Source: an uncultured Dorea sp. (lineage in GTDB: Bacteria; Bacillota_A; Clostridia; Lachnospirales; Lachnospiraceae). From it: a stretch of 64,000 bases of DNA. Positions 33,093 through 42,445 of the stretch are shown here, piece by piece. Each line of letters begins with the position of its first letter. Position 1 is the stretch's first letter. The notes under the pieces were generated by a model. The model was not told where the DNA came from, did not search any database, and worked only from the letters and a program-made list of their open reading frames with translations. Where the stretch lies: the NCBI GenBank assembly GCA_910579015.1, contig CAJTRO010000012.1, forward strand, positions 22,263 through 86,262. The letters run 5' to 3'. The position numbers and the translations under genes were made by a program.

Positions 33093-34271
33093 ATGAAGGT
33101 AATGATATTAAGCGGAAGATTTGGGTTTGGACATGAGATGGCGGCAAATGCGATCCGTGAGGAATTTGAAAGACAGGACAGCAGTACCGAGATCGTACAG
33201 AAGGATCTGCTGGCATATTTTTACCCGCATATAAGCAGGCTGATCTATAAGGTATTCAGTCTGGTGGCAGAGAGGTGTCACGGAGTGTACAATCTGGTGT
33301 ACAGGATGTCAGAGCGGATGAATGCAGAGATCAGGCAGGGAGGTTCCATGCTGTACTTTAAGTTCAAGAAGATGATGGAGGATGAAGCGCCGGATCTTAT
33401 CGTGTGCACCCACCCCATATGTGTGAAGGCGGCGGCTTTCTACAAATTGAAAACAGGTAGTCAGGTTCCGCTTGTATCCTGTATCACTGATACCACCATA
33501 CATATGGGATGGGTGGCGGATCAGGCAGACGCCTATCTGGTCCCGACGCCGGAGATGAAGGAGTATCTGGTCCGTATGGGAACCTGGGCGGATGTGTATG
33601 TGACCGGGATACCGGTGCGGCAGCAGTTCCTTGAGAGAGGAACTGCCATAAAGAAGCAGGAAACGCCGGGGATGAAGAGGGTGCTGGTGATGGGCGGCGG
33701 CCTTGGGATCATGCCCGGACTTGAAGAACTGATCGATTCTCTTCACCGGATGCCGGATGTCCATACGACAGTGATCACCGGAAAGAACCAGGCTCTCTGC
33801 CAGAAATGGAGCGGGCGTTATGAGGACGTTGAGGTACTGGGGTATGTGGGGAATATCGGAACATATATCGGACGATCGGATCTGGTGATAACGAAGGCTG
33901 GAGGGATCACGATGTTTGAGCTGATCCACAGCCAGGTGCCTATGTTCATCATCCATCCGTTCCTGGAACAGGAGATCATGAATGCAAGGTATGCCATGGG
34001 ACGGGGATTCGCCAGAGTTATATGGAATAGGGACGAGGATTTTGTAAGGGAGCTTGAAGGGCTTCTGTCAGATTCCGAGATGCTTAAGGGGATGCAGGAG
34101 TGTATGGTGAAGGCAAAGCGTGAAATGATAGAGACCAGTCTTGATGACGCGGTTAAGGAAATGTCCCGGAAGGCTTACAGGTATGAGGCGTCATCCGGCT
34201 TTTATATGCCGGACTGCTTTTCGGGGAGTTATCAGATGCAGGCGGGGCTTGGGGGCTCAGGCCGGATATGA
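33093..34271 (+). CDS. GT28 glycosyltransferase, MGDG-synthase/UgtP-like
   Basis: 392 aa. N-terminal GRFGFGHEMAANAI matches the MGDG-synthase N-domain glycine loop; the C-terminal GT-B half has VLVMGGGLGIMPGL, VITGKNQ and KAGGITMFEL with the HPFLEQE segment, as in MurG-like GT28 enzymes that transfer sugar from a UDP donor to diacylglycerol or lipid carriers. Acceptor unknown. AGGGAGAA precedes ATG. First of three close genes with envelope functions. Confidence 0.85.
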   Translation: MKVMILSGRFGFGHEMAANAIREEFERQDSSTEIVQKDLLAYFYPHISRLIYKVFSLVAERCHGVYNLVYRMSERMNAEIRQGGSMLYFKFKKMMEDEAPDLIVCTHPICVKAAAFYKLKTGSQVPLVSCITDTTIHMGWVADQADAYLVPTPEMKEYLVRMGTWADVYVTGIPVRQQFLERGTAIKKQETPGMKRVLVMGGGLGIMPGLEELIDSLHRMPDVHTTVITGKNQALCQKWSGRYEDVEVLGYVGNIGTYIGRSDLVITKAGGITMFELIHSQVPMFIIHPFLEQEIMNARYAMGRGFARVIWNRDEDFVRELEGLLSDSEMLKGMQECMVKAKREMIETSLDDAVKEMSRKAYRYEASSGFYMPDCFSGSYQMQAGLGGSGRI

Positions 34272-34290
34272 TTTGAGGAGGAATGAGAAG

Positions 34291-35001
34291 ATGGAGACAT
34301 TATGGACAGGGATCATAGTATTTGGCTGTGCGGTACTGCTGTGTTACAGTCTGGTGCCGTCGGCCGGTTTAAAGTACATCTGGAAGCATAACAGCAGGAA
34401 GAGGTTAAGAGAAGGACGTACAGACAAGCGGTTATACCTGACCTTCGACGACGGGCCAAGCAGGGAGTATACCGGCCGGCTTCTGTGCCTTCTGAAGCAG
34501 TACAGGATCAAGGCAAGCTTCTTTGTTGTCGCTGAGTTTGCAGAAGAGAATCCGGACCTGATCGAGTGGATGAAGGAAGAAGGACATCTTGTGGGGATTC
34601 ATTCCGTACAGCATAAGAATGCACTGTTCAGGAGCAGGAGGTTCGTAAGGAGAGATCTTCGCAGGTCGATTGAGACGATGGAGGGGATGGGGATAAAGGT
34701 ACATTATTACCGCCCGCCATGGGGACATCTGAATCTCTGGACACTGTTCTTTATCAGGCGCCTGGGGCTTAGGCTGATCTTGTGGGACGTGATGGCGGAG
34801 GACTGGTCGGCGATGGAGACGGCCGGGACCATCAGAGAAAAGCTTATAAGGCGGGTATTTCCGGGGGCGGTCATCTGCCTTCATGACGGCAGAGGGGCGG
34901 CAGGCGCGCCGGGCAGGACCATCGAGGCGCTGGGAGAATCCCTTCCGCTCCTTATCAGTCAGGGATATTCTTTTGAGAGGATGGATGCGTATGAATACTA
35001 A
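34291..35001 (+). CDS. membrane-anchored polysaccharide deacetylase
   Basis: 236 aa. One N-terminal membrane segment (about residues 5-25), then a NodB domain: YLTFDDGPSREYT, GIHSVQHKNALF (metal histidines), YRPPWGHLN and CLHDGRGAAG. All five deacetylase motifs are present, so it should be active on an external N-acetylated sugar. ATG 34291 has GAGGAGG 9 nt upstream; the open frame continues upstream into the previous gene without a site. Overlaps the next gene. Confidence 0.88.
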   Translation: METLWTGIIVFGCAVLLCYSLVPSAGLKYIWKHNSRKRLREGRTDKRLYLTFDDGPSREYTGRLLCLLKQYRIKASFFVVAEFAEENPDLIEWMKEEGHLVGIHSVQHKNALFRSRRFVRRDLRRSIETMEGMGIKVHYYRPPWGHLNLWTLFFIRRLGLRLILWDVMAEDWSAMETAGTIREKLIRRVFPGAVICLHDGRGAAGAPGRTIEALGESLPLLISQGYSFERMDAYEY

Positions 35002-36028
35002 TCTGTCAATGCAGAAAACGATAAGGTATGTGGCGTTTTTTCTTATATTTGTTGCGGCCGTATCCTTCCTGGTGTTACGTGGAGCAGATATCAGGATGGT
35101 GGGAGATGCTCTCTCTAAAGCTTCGGTTTCATATCTTGCGGCAGGTCTTTTGATGGCGGAGGTATTTCATCTGTCAGAGGGGATTAATCTAAGGACCTTG
35201 CTCCGGTCGTTCGGTTATCCTGTCACATTCTGGCAGGGAATGAAGTATGCCTATATAGGCTTCTTCTTCAGTTCTGTTACACCTTCATCCACGGGGGGAC
35301 AGCCGGCGCAGATTTATGCCATGAAAAGAGACGGTATTGAGGTTGGGCACGGAACACTGGCGCTGATTGCGGAGCTGGCAAGCTTCGAGATTGCGGTGTT
35401 TTTCATGGAGATCGCGGCTGTCACGGCAATTTTTCTGGGAAAGGTGAAGCCGACAGGAGAGATCATGACACTTGCCGTGCTTGGATTTCTGACAAATATC
35501 CTGTTTATTGCGGGATTGTTGATGGTTCTGTTTTCGCACAGGTTAAAGGAGCGGATGCTTGGACTTGTGTGTGGACTGATCTGGAGATTTCCTATAAAAA
35601 ACAAGACAAAATGGCAGGAAAAGTCAGGGGAAATGTTCCGGGATTTTCAGTCTTGTGCGGATCTGATACGCAGGGAACCAAAGGTCATGGGAAAGGTGCT
35701 TTTAGTCAGTGTATGTCAGGTGGTGTGCTGGTTCAGCATTCCTTTTATGGTATATCGTGCCATGGGGGAAGATATGGCAGGTTATCCAGAGCTTTTCTTG
35801 TTGCAGACAGTCCTGTACATGACGACGGCGCTGCTTCCCTTTCCGGGGGCGGCGGGGATAAGCGAATATGCATTTGTCCGGCTGTTTGCCGGAGTATTTG
35901 TGAAGAATCCCATCGCGGCGGCCACACTGGTGAGCCGGGGCGTCAGCTTCTATGGCCTGCTGCTGATCAGCGTTGCAATGTCGGCAATTCTCTGGAAACG
36001 CCGGAGCGTCAAGGACAGTTTTGCATGA
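34991..36028 (+). CDS. flippase-like membrane protein, LPG-synthase TM family
   Basis: 345 aa with about eight hydrophobic segments. VKPTG, TPSSTGGQPAQIYAMK and LPFPGAAGISEYAF match the UPF0104/AglD2 family related to the membrane half of MprF, which flips or holds lipids. The catalytic lysyl-transfer domain of MprF is absent. The start is uncertain: ATG 34991 (GAGAGG 10 nt upstream) or ATG 34985; both overlap the deacetylase end, so translation is coupled. Confidence 0.82.
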   Translation: MNTNLSMQKTIRYVAFFLIFVAAVSFLVLRGADIRMVGDALSKASVSYLAAGLLMAEVFHLSEGINLRTLLRSFGYPVTFWQGMKYAYIGFFFSSVTPSSTGGQPAQIYAMKRDGIEVGHGTLALIAELASFEIAVFFMEIAAVTAIFLGKVKPTGEIMTLAVLGFLTNILFIAGLLMVLFSHRLKERMLGLVCGLIWRFPIKNKTKWQEKSGEMFRDFQSCADLIRREPKVMGKVLLVSVCQVVCWFSIPFMVYRAMGEDMAGYPELFLLQTVLYMTTALLPFPGAAGISEYAFVRLFAGVFVKNPIAAATLVSRGVSFYGLLLISVAMSAILWKRRSVKDSFA

Positions 36029-36072
36029 AGGGTTCCGGTGGAATATTGTCGAAATTTGTCTGACAAAATTCC

Positions 36073-36101
36073 TTGCAGGATCCGGGGCAGTGTATTATGA
36101 T
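36073..36101 (+). promoter_or_regulatory. promoter upstream of comM
   Basis: TTGCAG, 17-nt spacer, TATGAT. A dyad TTTGTC-T-GACAAA lies just upstream near 36055-36067. The 220-bp gap before comM holds nothing else identifiable. Confidence 0.5.
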
Positions 36102-36248
36102 AAATACATAGTAGAAGAATTTCTTATAAGTCGTTCACCGGCCGGCCTGAGTTCACAGGTCTGCCGGATTCACTATATCAGGCCGTGTCGGCCCAATATC
36201 ACAGACATAAGGGAATATGGTTTATTTACAGAGAAAGGAGCAGAATGC

Positions 36249-37787
36249 ATGTCATTTAGTACCGTCTTATCTGCCGCGATCCAGGGGCTTCATGTCGAAC
36301 TGGTCCATGTGGAGGCAGATGTCAGTAACGGCCTGCCTGTGTTCCATATGGTGGGTTATCTTTCTTCGGAGGTAAAGGAGGCTTCCGAACGAGTCAGAAC
36401 CGCAATCCGTAATTCAGGGATCAAACTGCCTGCGAAGAAGACGGTAGTCAATCTGGCCCCGGCGACAGTGCGCAAGAGAGGGGCCTCTTTCGATCTGCCG
36501 ATCGCGCTGGCGGTCCTGGCGTCTATGGGGAGCTTTCCGGGGGAACAGTTAGAGGATACGCTGGTGCTGGGAGAACTGGGGCTGGATGGAAGCGTCAAGG
36601 AAGTGGCGGGGGTTCTTCCTGTTGTGATGCAGGCAAAGGAAGAAGGGTGTAGAAGATGTATCCTTCCGGCGCAGAATGTGCGGGAAGGAGCGCTGGTTGG
36701 GGGGATGGAGATCCTGGGAGTGGAGCATCTTACGCAAGCCTGTCAGTATCTGAACGGAGAATGCCGGATTGAGGCCGTATCCGGCAGAATGCCGGACGAA
36801 GCCGGGAAGGAGCCGGCGGAGTGCGGGCTGGATTATGCGGATATACAGGGACAGGAAGCGGTAAAGCGCGCCACGGAGGTTGCGGTGGCAGGAGGACACA
36901 ATCTGCTTCTGGTGGGGCCTCCGGGAAGCGGAAAGACCATGATGGCAAAGAGGGTGCCGACGATCCTGCCGCCGCCGGTCCTTAAGGAGAGTATGGAGAT
37001 CACGAAGATCTATAGTGTTCTTGGCATGGTCGACAAGGAGCACCCGCTGATGACGGGAAGGCCCTTTCGAAGCGTCCACCACACGGTGACAAAGGCGGCG
37101 CTTATCGGAGGCGGGAGTGTTCCTGTGCCGGGGGAGATCAGCCTGGCCCACGGAGGCGTCCTTTTTCTGGATGAACTGGCAGAATTCTGTAAACCGGTTC
37201 TGGAGGTGTTGAGACAGCCGTTGGAGGAAAGGCAGATCCGCATTACGAGAAGCCGGGGAAACTATGTGTTTCCGGCAGATTTCATTCTGGTCTGCGCCAT
37301 GAATCCCTGTCCCTGCGGAAATTATCCGGATTTTAACAGGTGCACCTGTACGCCGCCGCAGATCCAGCAGTATCTCGGGAAGATCAGCCAGCCGTTTCTG
37401 GACCGGATTGATATCTGTGCGGAAGCGCCGCAGATCCGATACGAGGCGCTTGCGCAGGAGAAAAAGCAGGAGAGCTCTGCCAGTATCCGCGCCAGGGTAT
37501 GCAGGGCAAGACTTGTACAGCAGGAGCGGTATGAGGGCAGGGGGATCTGGACGAATTCCATGCTGGGAGTGAATGAGCTTAGAGAATTCTGCCGGCTTGA
37601 TGAAGCGGAAGAACGGCTGATGAGGAAGGCTTTCTCGTCTCTGGGGCTTACGGCGAGGACGTATCATAAGATTCTTAAGGTGGCAAGGACCATTGCGGAT
37701 CTTGACGGGAGCGATGGGATCAGGGAAAGCCACTTAAAGGAGGCTGTCGGTTATCGGATGATAGATAAGAAATATTGGGGAAGGTGA
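36249..37787 (+). CDS. comM: ComM/YifB Mg-chelatase-like AAA+ ATPase
   Basis: 512 aa. N-terminal chelatase-like domain (GLPVFHMVGYLSSEVKEA), Walker A VGPPGSGKTMMAKR near 223, Walker B GGVLFLDELAEF, and a zinc loop CAMNPCPCGNYPDFNRCTC. ComM is a hexameric helicase promoting branch migration in natural transformation; it is followed by dprA. ATG 36249 has AAAGGAG 8 nt upstream; the frame stays open to 35973 but lacks support. Confidence 0.93.
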   Translation: MSFSTVLSAAIQGLHVELVHVEADVSNGLPVFHMVGYLSSEVKEASERVRTAIRNSGIKLPAKKTVVNLAPATVRKRGASFDLPIALAVLASMGSFPGEQLEDTLVLGELGLDGSVKEVAGVLPVVMQAKEEGCRRCILPAQNVREGALVGGMEILGVEHLTQACQYLNGECRIEAVSGRMPDEAGKEPAECGLDYADIQGQEAVKRATEVAVAGGHNLLLVGPPGSGKTMMAKRVPTILPPPVLKESMEITKIYSVLGMVDKEHPLMTGRPFRSVHHTVTKAALIGGGSVPVPGEISLAHGGVLFLDELAEFCKPVLEVLRQPLEERQIRITRSRGNYVFPADFILVCAMNPCPCGNYPDFNRCTCTPPQIQQYLGKISQPFLDRIDICAEAPQIRYEALAQEKKQESSASIRARVCRARLVQQERYEGRGIWTNSMLGVNELREFCRLDEAEERLMRKAFSSLGLTARTYHKILKVARTIADLDGSDGIRESHLKEAVGYRMIDKKYWGR

Positions 37788-37793
37788 TAAGAT

Positions 37794-38873
37794 ATGATGT
37801 ATGAATACTGGCTTGCGTCGATTACCGCAGTATCAGACTTGAAAAAAAGATGGTTAAGAGAAGAATACGGAACAGGGAAAGCCGTATATTATATAGAAGA
37901 GATACAGCTTAGAGGTCTTGAGTATCTTGAAGATAAGGATGTCATGGCTGTCCTTCGCGCCAGAAAGGAGAAAAATATCGAGAAGGAATGGGAAGAGCTG
38001 GAGAAAAGAAATATCCGGTTCGTTCCATATTTCTCAGAGCAATATCCCAGAAGGCTTTTGCAGACGGATCCTGCGCCTTATGCCCTGTATGTGAAGGGAC
38101 GGCTTCCAAGAGAAGACTGTTACAGCGCGGCGATCGTAGGTGCAAGAAGGTGTACGCCATACGGGGAGGAGATGGCGCTGCGGTATGGAGAATATCTGGC
38201 GTCAAACGGGGTACAGATCATAAGCGGCATGGCAAGAGGGATAGACGGCGCCGGACAGAGGGGGGCGTTGAACGGGGGAGGAGCGACATACGGCGTATTA
38301 GGATGCGGTGTGGACGTCTGTTATCCAAGAGAGCACATAGGTCTGTACATGGACATTCAGGAAAAGGGAGGGGTAGTGTCGGAGCAGGTTATGGGCTGTC
38401 CGCCGCTGCCGATGTATTTTCCATTAAGGAACAGGATCATCAGCGGTTTATCGGATGTGGTCCTGGTGATGGAAGCAAGGGAGAGAAGCGGTTCACTGAT
38501 CACGGCGGATCTGGCATTAGAACAGGGCAAGGACGTATATGCCCTGCCCGGACTGGTGACAAGTCAGCAAAGTCAGGGATGCCACCGGCTGATCCGGCAG
38601 GGAGCGGGGATACTGATTTCTCCGGAAGATCTGCTTCTGGAATTGGGAATCAGCGAAAAGGAATCCATACAAAAATCAGACAAAATTGAAAAAACGCTTG
38701 AAAATGACGAAAATGTGGTGTATAGTTGTCTCGGTTTCTTCCCCAAAGGAATCGGTCAGCTGATAGATGAGACAGGTCTTGGTGCATCTGCGCTGCTTCA
38801 AAGGCTGACTGCATTAGAATTGAAAGGATGTATACGGGAAGTATCGAAGAATTACTATATTAAAGTCCGGTAA
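37794..38873 (+). CDS. dprA: DNA processing protein DprA
   Basis: 359 aa. Rossmann-like DprA core: YCSAAIVGARRCTPYG-type segment, IISGMARGIDGAGQRGA, GVLGCGVDVCYPREH, FPLRNRIISGLSD and ERSGSLITADLALEQG. A C-terminal winged helix follows. DprA loads RecA on incoming single-stranded DNA. Six nt after comM; AAGGTGAT serves the ATG. Presence here indicates retained transformation genes, not proven competence. Confidence 0.94.
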   Translation: MMYEYWLASITAVSDLKKRWLREEYGTGKAVYYIEEIQLRGLEYLEDKDVMAVLRARKEKNIEKEWEELEKRNIRFVPYFSEQYPRRLLQTDPAPYALYVKGRLPREDCYSAAIVGARRCTPYGEEMALRYGEYLASNGVQIISGMARGIDGAGQRGALNGGGATYGVLGCGVDVCYPREHIGLYMDIQEKGGVVSEQVMGCPPLPMYFPLRNRIISGLSDVVLVMEARERSGSLITADLALEQGKDVYALPGLVTSQQSQGCHRLIRQGAGILISPEDLLLELGISEKESIQKSDKIEKTLENDENVVYSCLGFFPKGIGQLIDETGLGASALLQRLTALELKGCIREVSKNYYIKVR

Positions 38874-38943
38874 CAAGACGGATATTGAAGAATAGAAGTC
38901 TGTTGGAGGGACAAAAGCTAGTTATATTGGAGGAAGCAAGTAT

Positions 38944-41034
38944 ATGGCACGTTATCTTGTAATCGTGGAGTCGCCTGCCAAGGTGAAGACAATTAAGAAG
39001 TTTTTAGGGAGTAATTATGTGGTGACCGCATCGAACGGACATGTAAGAGATCTGCCTAAGAGTCAGCTGGGAGTTGATGTGGAGCATGATTATGAGCCGA
39101 AGTATATTACGATCCGAGGGAAGGGGGATATACTTGCAGGACTTCGAAAGGAAGTCAAGAAGGCAGATAAGGTATACCTTGCAACTGACCCGGACCGCGA
39201 GGGAGAAGCGATATCATGGCATTTATGCCAGGCGCTTAAGCTTGCGGATAAGAAGACATACCGGATCAGCTTTAACGAGATCACCAAGAATGCGGTCAAG
39301 GCATCTCTTAAGAATGCGAGAGAGATAGATATGGACCTGGTGGATGCACAGCAGGCACGCAGGGTTCTGGACAGAGTAGTGGGGTACAGGATCAGCCCGC
39401 TTCTGTGGGCAAAGGTAAAGAGGGGATTAAGTGCAGGCCGTGTACAGTCGGTGGCGCTTCGTATCATTGCCGACCGGGAGGAAGAGATCAATGCGTTTAT
39501 ACCGGAGGAATACTGGACGCTGGATGCGGATCTGAAGGTAGAAGGAGAGAAGAAGCTTCTGACGGCAAAGTTCTACGGCACAGAGAAGAAGAAGATGACG
39601 ATCCGTTCCAGGGAGGAGCTTGACGAGATATTAAAAGAAGTTGACACTGCCGATTATACGATAGAGGATATCAAAAAGAGCGAGAGGACCAAGAAGGCGC
39701 CGGTGCCGTTCACGACCAGTACATTACAGCAGGAGGCGTCAAAGGCGTTGAATTTTGCAACGTCAAAGACGATGCGGATCGCTCAGCAGCTTTATGAGGG
39801 AATTGATATCAAGGGAAACGGTACGGTGGGACTTATTACTTATCTGCGTACAGACTCCACCAGGATATCCGAGGAGGCAGACGCCGCGGCGAGGCAGTAC
39901 ATCGTAGAGAATTACGGGCAGGAATATGCAGCGGCAGGTGAGACCGGGAACAAAGAGGGGCACAAGAACATCCAGGACGCCCATGAGGCCATCCGGCCGA
40001 CGGATATCAGCCGGACACCGGTATCGGTGAAGGAGTCCTTAAGCAGGGATCAGTTCCGTCTGTATCAGCTTATATGGAGACGGTTTACGGCCAGCAGGAT
40101 GCAGCCGGCAAGATACGAGACGACTTCCGTCAGGATCGCGGCAGGACAGTACCGGTTTACAGTGGCGGCATCAAAGATCGTGTTCGAGGGCTTCCGCTCT
40201 GTGTATACAGAAGCGGGCGAGGAGAAGGAAGAGAACAATGTGCTGCTTAAGAGCCTCGATAAGAACTCGAAGCTGACCAAGACAGATTTTGATGCGAAAC
40301 AGCATTTTACACAGCCGCCGGCACATTACACGGAGGCCGCCCTGGTCAAGACGCTGGAGGAGTGGGGGATCGGCCGTCCAAGTACCTATGCGCCGACCAT
40401 CTCGACGATCATCGCCAGACGCTATGTGGCCAAGGAGAACAAGAACCTGTATCTTACCGAGATCGGGGAGGTTGTCAACAACATTATGAAGCAGTCCTTC
40501 CCAAGTATTGTAGACGTGAATTTTACGGCCAATATGGAGAGCCTGCTTGACGGTGTTGCCGAAGGAAAGGTAAAGTGGCGGACGATCATAGAGAATTTCT
40601 ATCCGGATCTTGAGGAAGCGGTGGAGAAGGCGGAGAAGGAACAGGAGCAGGTGAAGATCGAGGACGAGGTGACAGACGTGATCTGTGACCAGTGCGGCAG
40701 GAACATGGTGATCAAATACGGGCCCCACGGTCGTTTTCTTGCCTGTCCGGGATTCCCGGAGTGCAGGAACACGAAGCCGTATCTCGAGAAGATAGGAGTT
40801 CCTTGTCCGGTGTGCGGCAAAGAGGTGGTACTGCGCAAGACGAAGAAGGGCAGAAAGTATTACGGATGCGAGGATAATCCGGAGTGTGATTTCATGTCCT
40901 GGCAGAAGCCGTCCCTGAAGAAATGCCCGCGGTGCGGCAGTTATATGGTAGAGAAGGGGAATAAGCTTCTGTGCAGTGATGAGCAGTGCGGATATGTAGA
41001 AAATAAAGAAAACAAAGAAAACGGTAAGGAATAG
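38944..41034 (+). CDS. topA: DNA topoisomerase I
   Basis: 696 aa type IA topoisomerase. TOPRIM domain VIVESPAKVKTIKKFLG, DPDREGEAISWHL, active-site Tyr in GLITYLRTDSTRIS near 300, and three C-terminal C4 zinc ribbons starting CDQCGRN, CPVCGKE and CPRCGSY. Relaxes negative supercoils. Family length is normal. TTGGAGG lies upstream of ATG. dprA-topA-codY is a typical Firmicutes order. Confidence 0.96.
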   Translation: MARYLVIVESPAKVKTIKKFLGSNYVVTASNGHVRDLPKSQLGVDVEHDYEPKYITIRGKGDILAGLRKEVKKADKVYLATDPDREGEAISWHLCQALKLADKKTYRISFNEITKNAVKASLKNAREIDMDLVDAQQARRVLDRVVGYRISPLLWAKVKRGLSAGRVQSVALRIIADREEEINAFIPEEYWTLDADLKVEGEKKLLTAKFYGTEKKKMTIRSREELDEILKEVDTADYTIEDIKKSERTKKAPVPFTTSTLQQEASKALNFATSKTMRIAQQLYEGIDIKGNGTVGLITYLRTDSTRISEEADAAARQYIVENYGQEYAAAGETGNKEGHKNIQDAHEAIRPTDISRTPVSVKESLSRDQFRLYQLIWRRFTASRMQPARYETTSVRIAAGQYRFTVAASKIVFEGFRSVYTEAGEEKEENNVLLKSLDKNSKLTKTDFDAKQHFTQPPAHYTEAALVKTLEEWGIGRPSTYAPTISTIIARRYVAKENKNLYLTEIGEVVNNIMKQSFPSIVDVNFTANMESLLDGVAEGKVKWRTIIENFYPDLEEAVEKAEKEQEQVKIEDEVTDVICDQCGRNMVIKYGPHGRFLACPGFPECRNTKPYLEKIGVPCPVCGKEVVLRKTKKGRKYYGCEDNPECDFMSWQKPSLKKCPRCGSYMVEKGNKLLCSDEQCGYVENKENKENGKE

Positions 41035-41064
41035 TAAGAATTGTAAAAATAATTTGGATATTCA

Positions 41065-41093
41065 TTGAAAAAAAAGGAATTGTATGATAATAT
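41065..41093 (+). promoter_or_regulatory. promoter of codY
   Basis: TTGAAA, 17-nt spacer, TAATAT, 26 nt before the start codon. Confidence 0.55.
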
Positions 41094-41119
41094 AACTTGC
41101 AAAGGATGGAGGTATGTCA

Positions 41120-41902
41120 ATGAGTGTACAATTATTAGATAAGACCAGAAAGATCAATAAATTACTGCACAATAATAATTCAAGTAAGGTAGTATTTAAT
41201 GATATCTGTGAAGTACTTACTGAAATCTTGGATTCCAACGTGTTAGTAGTCAGCAGGAAGGGAAAAGTATTAGGAGGAAGCAAATGCAGCAATGTGCCGT
41301 ATATCAAGGAGCTGATCGAGCAGGAGGTCGGCAGGCACATAGATAAGATGCTCAATGAGAGACTGCTTGGGATCTTGTCGACGAAGGAGAATGTGAATTT
41401 GCAGACATTAGGCTTCTCGGAGAATGCAGTACAGGGCTATCAGGCCATCATCACGCCCATCAATATCGCGGGAGAGCGTCTGGGTACGCTGTTCATCTAT
41501 AAGAAGGAGCAGGCGTATGAGATTGACGATATCATACTGTGTGAGTATGGAACAACCGTGGTGGGCCTGGAGATGCTCCGCTCCGTGAACGAGGAGAATG
41601 CAGAGGAGACCAGGAAGGAGCATATTGTCCAGTCGGCGATCAGTACGCTCTCATATTCGGAATTGGAAGCGATCATCCATATCTTCGAAGAGCTGGACGG
41701 GACGGAAGGGATCCTTGTGGCCAGCAAGATTGCCGACAGGGTAGGGATCACCCGGTCAGTCATTGTCAATGCTCTCCGCAAGTTTGAGAGTGCAGGGGTG
41801 ATCGAATCGCGTTCCTCCGGAATGAAAGGAACTTACATCAAGGTCGTGAACGATTATGTTTTCACGGAACTGGAACACATCAAAGCAGAGAGAATGAAAT
41901 AA
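41120..41902 (+). CDS. codY: GTP- and branched-chain-amino-acid-sensing repressor CodY
   Basis: 260 aa. N-terminal GAF-like sensor domain (LLDKTRKINKLL), C-terminal winged helix with the conserved DNA-reading helix ASKIADRVGITRSVIVNALR and ending GTYIKVVNDYVF. CodY represses nutrient-scavenging and late-growth genes when GTP and isoleucine are high. GGAGG at 41108-41112 fits ATG 41120 (7 nt) far better than ATG 41114 (1 nt). Confidence 0.96.
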   Translation: MSVQLLDKTRKINKLLHNNNSSKVVFNDICEVLTEILDSNVLVVSRKGKVLGGSKCSNVPYIKELIEQEVGRHIDKMLNERLLGILSTKENVNLQTLGFSENAVQGYQAIITPINIAGERLGTLFIYKKEQAYEIDDIILCEYGTTVVGLEMLRSVNEENAEETRKEHIVQSAISTLSYSELEAIIHIFEELDGTEGILVASKIADRVGITRSVIVNALRKFESAGVIESRSSGMKGTYIKVVNDYVFTELEHIKAERMK

Positions 41903-41925
41903 ACTGTCAGAACCATAATTTCGGG

Positions 41926-41951
41926 AAGGGTATCGGGGAACTGATACCCTT
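41926..41951 (+). terminator. terminator hairpin after codY
   Basis: Perfect 9-bp stem AAGGGTATC / GATACCCTT with an 8-nt loop; the following ATCTGTAT is a poor U-tract. Confidence 0.5.
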
Positions 41952-42017
41952 ATCTGTATCATAACAGAGGAACAGGGCACGGCAGGAGAACAGGTCAGTG
42001 AGAAAGGGAAGCAAAGT

Positions 42018-42323
42018 ATGTATGAGGGATGTCGGGCAGATATCAGGATGAGCCGGATGGTGCTGAAAGAAGGCCGTTTCGACGCAAAGGTCCATCATTG
42101 CAGTATTATTACGTATAGACCGGAGGAAGAATGCATATACTTGATAGCAGAGGATACGGATATAACGGAATTCTCGCTGGACGGCAATTACGAATGCAGG
42201 ATCAGCCAGTCCGAGGGCGAGACGGCATGTATCGGCGCGATCCGGGAAAGATACTGGAACAAGTCCGGAAGAGTGTTGAAATTCCAGATCAAGAACGGAT
42301 TTTATAAAAATCTTGTAAACTAA
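42018..42323 (+). CDS. conserved hypothetical protein upstream of groES
   Basis: 101 aa, no recognised family. Mainly beta-type pattern (IRMSRMVLKEG, HHCSIITY, CIYLIAEDTDI, LKFQIKNGFYKNLV), which may suggest a PilZ-like or small barrel fold but lacks the PilZ RxxxR motif. No signal peptide. AAAGGGAAG precedes ATG. Its transcript should end in the hairpin that includes the CIRCE left arm. Confidence 0.65.
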   Translation: MYEGCRADIRMSRMVLKEGRFDAKVHHCSIITYRPEEECIYLIAEDTDITEFSLDGNYECRISQSEGETACIGAIRERYWNKSGRVLKFQIKNGFYKNLVN

Positions 42324-42335
42324 ATATAAAGTGTG

Positions 42336-42364
42336 TTGACAAACTTAGAAGAGAGTGCTATTTT
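42336..42364 (+). promoter_or_regulatory. groESL promoter
   Basis: TTGACA, 17-nt spacer, TATTTT; the CIRCE begins 15 nt downstream. Confidence 0.75.
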
Positions 42365-42394
42365 ATATCTAGAGTAATTTAGCACTCTCTTTTT
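42350..42394 (+). terminator. possible terminator sharing an arm with CIRCE
   Basis: AGAGAGTGCTA (42350-42360) pairs perfectly with TAGCACTCTCT (42380-42390), then TTTT. Only transcripts entering from upstream contain both arms. The 19-nt loop is long for a terminator. Confidence 0.5.
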
Positions 42395-42405
42395 AGGAGT
42401 GCTAA
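42379..42405 (+). promoter_or_regulatory. CIRCE operator for HrcA
   Basis: Perfect consensus TTAGCACTC-N9-GAGTGCTAA between the groES promoter and start codon. HrcA binding here represses groESL until heat shock; hrcA itself is outside the window. Confidence 0.95.
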
Positions 42406-42445
42406 CAACTTGCAAAAGCAGAGTTTATCAAAGGAGGCATAAATT

